This document shows positions 14,191-16,135 of a stretch of DNA of 16,135 bases, piece by piece. The stretch covers positions 1 through 16,135 of the forward strand of contig DATEDC010000152.1 in NCBI GenBank assembly GCA_035286585.1. The letters are read 5' to 3'. The notes under the pieces were generated by a model. It was not told the origin of the DNA. It worked only from the letters and a program-made list of their open reading frames with translations, and searched no databases. Every line of letters starts with the position of its first letter. The first letter of the stretch is position 1. Origin of the DNA: DSOS01 sp035286585. Lineage in GTDB: Bacteria > Chloroflexota > Anaerolineae > Anaerolineales > UBA4823. The position numbers and the translations under genes are program-made.

Positions 14191-14640
14191 ATGAGGATGG
14201 GCATAGTGAGTGAGGTCAGGCGCTTCAGTCTGGTCAAGCCTACTGTGCAAACGCGCTTCCACATCGACTTCGATTGGTGGCGGAAAAACGACCGAGATTG
14301 GCGCGTCTATTTACGCAGCAACCTGTGCCCGGAGCACCAGGAGGCATTTGCCAACGTAGATATTGATGAGCAGGTGGATTGGGTTGACCCGGACAGCGCT
14401 GAAGTGCAGCGCGTAGATGGTCTTCAGCATGTCCTGATCACCCATTGCGCAAAGCAACCAGGTTTCATCAGCTCTCACTCTACGTTGGTCGATGCAACCT
14501 TTCGCATATTCCTGGCTAACGGGAATACGCCCCTGAACGCCTTGGAGCTCAGTGATAGATTGGGGAGACCGGCGAACACGATCCTGCGCACTTTTACCGG
14601 CGCTCGTGTGTATAAAGGCGTACGCCCCTGCCTGGATTAA
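14191..14640 (+). CDS. Unknown protein with C-terminal helix-turn-helix-like segment
   Basis: 149-residue cytoplasmic protein of no family I recognise. Residues 20-90 are aromatic- and charge-rich (HIDFDWWRKNDRDWRVYLRS, then LCPEH at 45-49, acidic repeat near 57-70). C46 and C86, with H49 and H85 nearby, could form a metal site, but no CxxC pair is present. Residues 98-145 look like a winged helix: helix, NTPLNALELSDRLGRPANT as a helix-turn-helix-type stretch, then TGARVYKGVRP. The start is ATG 14191; ATG 14197 is equally possible, with AGGA 6 nt upstream. It begins 19 bp after the 522-residue gene, so the pair probably forms one operon and may act in one complex. No obvious terminator precedes the tRNA gene just downstream. 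Confidence 0.75.
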   Translation: MRMGIVSEVRRFSLVKPTVQTRFHIDFDWWRKNDRDWRVYLRSNLCPEHQEAFANVDIDEQVDWVDPDSAEVQRVDGLQHVLITHCAKQPGFISSHSTLVDATFRIFLANGNTPLNALELSDRLGRPANTILRTFTGARVYKGVRPCLD

Positions 14641-14646
14641 ACAACT

Positions 14647-14719
14647 GCCCCTGTAGCTCAATGGACAGAGCACCTGCCTTCTAAGCAGATGGTTGTGGGT
14701 TCGAATCCCGCCAGGGGCG
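14647..14719 (+). tRNA. tRNA-Arg (anticodon TCT)
   Basis: A 73-nt cloverleaf. Acceptor GCCCCTG pairs with CAGGGGC, D-stem GCTC/GAGC, anticodon stem CCTGC/GCAGA (one terminal C-A mismatch), loop CTTCTAA with anticodon TCT, a 5-nt variable loop, and T-arm GTGGG-TTCGAAT-CCCGC. The discriminator is G and the CCA end is not encoded. It reads AGA codons. It begins 6 bp after the upstream gene's stop and may share its transcript. No integrase or attachment-site duplication is seen beside it. Confidence 0.93.
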
Positions 14720-14781
14720 CCTGAAATGTGCGCTCACCAGGGAGTTGTTGGTTCAGCCGCGAGAGGCGAATGGAGAAAGAG

Positions 14782-15306
14782 ATGGCAGTTGAAAGAAAAG
14801 GAGTAATTAAATTTGCGGGTCAAGATGCAACCGTGATCGGCGTGGACCTGGAGGTAGGGCAGTATGCGCCAGACTTCACCGCGCAGGCTATTAACTGGTC
14901 AATCGTCAAAGGATTGGAAAGCACACGTGGGAAAGTCCGGATTATTGGCTCACTTCCCTCCTTGAGCACCTCGGTGTGTGACCGCGAAACGCGGCGTTTT
15001 AATCAGGAGGCGGCTTCGCTAGGGGATGACATTGTCATTCTGATGGTGAGCATGGATTTACCCTATACACAAAGGAATTGGTGCGCTGCAGCAGGTATCA
15101 ATCAGGTTATCACCCTATCCGATCATATGACCGGCGAGTTCGGTGAGAAATACGGGGTTTTGCTGAAAGATCAGCGCGTCTTCCGGCGAGCGATTTTTGT
15201 GGTTGACCGCCAGGATAAGCTGGTCTATGTGGATTACCTGACAGCTATTGGAGATGAGCCCAACTACGAGGAAGTAATCGCAGCAGCCAAAACGGCTCTG
15301 GGTTAG
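14782..15306 (+). CDS. tpx: Thiol peroxidase (Tpx-type peroxiredoxin)
   Basis: 174-residue atypical 2-Cys peroxiredoxin that reduces hydrogen peroxide and organic peroxides with thioredoxin as electron donor. The active-site stretch PSLSTSVCDRETRRFN contains T63 and peroxidatic C66, and resolving C101 lies in the NWCAAAG segment, with the expected spacing of about 35 residues. The TLSDH stretch at 111-115 and the conserved Arg before IFVVD fit the family. I start at ATG 14782, with GGAG 6 nt upstream. ATG 14770 would add four residues and also has a purine-rich site. The start is 62 bp after tRNA-Arg with no clear promoter between them, so cotranscription with the tRNA and processing is possible. 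Cytoplasmic antioxidant defence. Confidence 0.93.
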   Translation: MAVERKGVIKFAGQDATVIGVDLEVGQYAPDFTAQAINWSIVKGLESTRGKVRIIGSLPSLSTSVCDRETRRFNQEAASLGDDIVILMVSMDLPYTQRNWCAAAGINQVITLSDHMTGEFGEKYGVLLKDQRVFRRAIFVVDRQDKLVYVDYLTAIGDEPNYEEVIAAAKTALG

Positions 15307-15314
15307 GTTTTTCG

Positions 15315-15342
15315 GTTCAGGTTGAGCGCATGCTGAACATGC
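15315..15342 (+). repeat. Overlapping inverted repeats upstream of the hsp20 gene
   Basis: GTTCAG (15315-15320) pairs with CTGAAC (15333-15338), and GCATG (15328-15332) pairs with CATGC (15338-15342). The two pairings share position 15338 and the second stem's left arm lies in the first loop, so they are alternatives. They lie about 65-90 bp ahead of the heat-shock gene. This is not a CIRCE element (TTAGCACTC-N9-GAGTGCTAA). It could be an operator or weak tpx terminator, but no T run follows. Confidence 0.25.
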
Positions 15343-15407
15343 TTTCCAGCGGTAAATTGTTGAATGATCGGGCAGGCTTTGAACCAGCCCCTTCTATGGA
15401 GTGATCG

Positions 15408-15830
15408 ATGTTAGAACTCGAGCTAAAACCAGACCTGCGGCGACCAGGCATATATGTTTTGCGGGAGCATAAAACCGGGAGCGCTGATTCTCTAAACTAT
15501 CGCCCGGCAATCCGCTCCCACGTGTGGCGACCACCTACTGATTTGTTCGAAACGGGCGATGAGGTTGTGGTGCGGGTAGAAATTGCGGGGATGGAAGAAA
15601 CCGGTTTTACGGTTGTTTTGGACGGCCGCGATCTTTTCATTCGAGGGGTGAGAGCCGACACGTCCGAACGGCGCGCCTACTACCAGATGGAAATTCGCTT
15701 TGGCGAGTTCGGCACCGATGTTGGGCTGCCTGTGGAGGTGGTCAGTGAGGAAATTCAAGCCGTTTACACAAACGGATTTCTAAATATCCGCCTGCCAAAA
15801 GCGCAGCCGCAGAAGATTAAGGTTGACTGA
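15408..15830 (+). CDS. Small heat-shock protein (Hsp20/alpha-crystallin family)
   Basis: 140-residue ATP-independent chaperone that holds unfolding proteins in a refoldable state. The alpha-crystallin domain spans about 40-140, with RPPTDLFETGDEVVVRVEIAGM at its start and the family's late strand NGFLNIRLPK at 122-131. The first 40 residues are a short variable N-terminal arm. There is no I-x-I tail after the domain; it ends QPQKIKVD, where IKV may serve. The start at ATG 15408 has GGAG at a 6-nt spacing. The gene ends 7 bp before lon, so the two are almost certainly one transcript: a holdase chaperone made together with a protease that removes what cannot be saved. No CIRCE element is visible upstream. 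Confidence 0.92.
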   Translation: MLELELKPDLRRPGIYVLREHKTGSADSLNYRPAIRSHVWRPPTDLFETGDEVVVRVEIAGMEETGFTVVLDGRDLFIRGVRADTSERRAYYQMEIRFGEFGTDVGLPVEVVSEEIQAVYTNGFLNIRLPKAQPQKIKVD

Positions 15831-15837
15831 CGAGCCT

Positions 15838-16135
15838 ATGTCTGCCCAACGTTGGAACATGAGCGACCTGGATATCGCAAATCTGTTAAATTTGGATAGC
15901 GATCTGGTGGACCGGCTGCTCCTGCTGCCGATTATCCCGCAGGTTATCCAGAGCGAGGCAGAGGCAGAAATAAGCGCCGAGGATGTGGAACGAGAAGCGC
16001 AGATCCCGGCAGTTCTGCCCATCTTACCGCTGCGGGGATTGGTCGTATATCCACAAACCGTGGTGCCGCTGACAATCGGGCAGCCGCGCTCCATCCGCAT
16101 GGTGGATGATGTCGTCGCTGGCGAGGAGCGCCTGA
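15838..16135 (+). CDS. lon: ATP-dependent Lon protease, N-terminal part (cut by window end)
   Basis: First 99 codons of a Lon protease, cut by the right edge. The start of the Lon substrate-binding N domain is seen at LPILPLRGLVVYPQTVVPLTIGQPRSI (residues about 60-86), where typical Lon proteins begin near residues 5-15. This protein therefore has about 50 extra N-terminal residues, leucine-rich and then acidic (LLNLDSDLVDRLLLLP, then EAEAEISAEDVERE). An internal ATG at 15859 would shorten this by only seven residues. No strong ribosome-binding site precedes ATG 15838, so translation may depend on coupling to the hsp20 gene ending 7 bp upstream. ATPase and protease domains lie outside the window, so activity cannot be judged. 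Confidence 0.92.
   Translation, partial: MSAQRWNMSDLDIANLLNLDSDLVDRLLLLPIIPQVIQSEAEAEISAEDVEREAQIPAVLPILPLRGLVVYPQTVVPLTIGQPRSIRMVDDVVAGEERL

Noticed and set aside
14181..14213. Ten-codon mini-ORF directly after a strong AGGAGAGGG stretch
   Set aside because: The ribosome-binding stretch serves equally for the 149-residue gene at 14191 or 14197, the spacing to this ATG is short, and a 10-residue product cannot be supported from sequence alone.
14640..14782. tRNA-Arg as a possible integration site
   Set aside because: No integrase, phage gene or repeated tRNA 3' end is visible downstream; the neighbours are housekeeping and stress genes.
15307..15407. Search for a CIRCE (HrcA) element ahead of hsp20
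   Set aside because: No TTAGCACTC/GAGTGCTAA arms are present.

Overview
The window is about 16 kb of compact, moderately GC-rich bacterial chromosome. It carries sixteen protein genes and one tRNA gene, with no mobile element, CRISPR array or phage gene visible. The gene set suggests a member of Chloroflexota, most likely class Anaerolineae. The pointers are FtsH and EF-P sequences of that general type, a DUF2007 protein, a LysM-M23 secreted protein, a small heat-shock protein directly ahead of lon, and several unrecognised proteins of the kind conserved in that class. This placement is inference from protein style, not from a marker gene or a search.

Positions 1-9638 form an eight-gene run on the minus strand. 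In transcription order it holds efp (elongation factor P), an eight-cysteine small protein, a HAD-like hydrolase fused to a DinB-like domain, fabF and fabH (fatty-acid chain elongation and initiation), ftsH (membrane AAA+ zinc protease), a YgfZ/GcvT-type folate-binding protein, and a CPA1 Na+/H+ antiporter that runs off the left edge. The small protein and the HAD-DinB gene overlap by GTGA, and fabF and fabH overlap by ATGA, so these pairs are probably translationally coupled. The run is unlikely to be one transcript: efp has a near-consensus promoter, ftsH has its own extended -10 promoter, and a perfect 15-bp inverted repeat lies between ftsH and the YgfZ gene.

Positions 9810-12106 are on the plus strand. 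They hold a stand-alone response-regulator receiver, a 145-nt non-coding stretch that can fold into several hairpins, a DUF192 protein, and an exported LysM/M23 cell-wall protein. The last gene starts at TTG inside the end of the DUF192 gene. A short minus-strand DUF2007 gene converges on it.

Positions 12427-14640 are the least understood part. A divergent intergenic region holds a TATAAT box flanked by two perfect inverted repeats, and it precedes a two-gene plus-strand unit of unknown function. The 522-residue first protein has winged-helix-like ends and a central stretch resembling the B3 DNA-binding pseudobarrel. The 149-residue second protein also ends in a helix-turn-helix-like segment. 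I infer a DNA-binding role, not a demonstrated one.

Positions 14647-16135 carry tRNA-Arg(UCU), a thiol peroxidase, and a small heat-shock protein followed 7 bp later by lon, cut by the right edge. Together with ftsH, the window has a clear protein-quality-control and stress-defence content.
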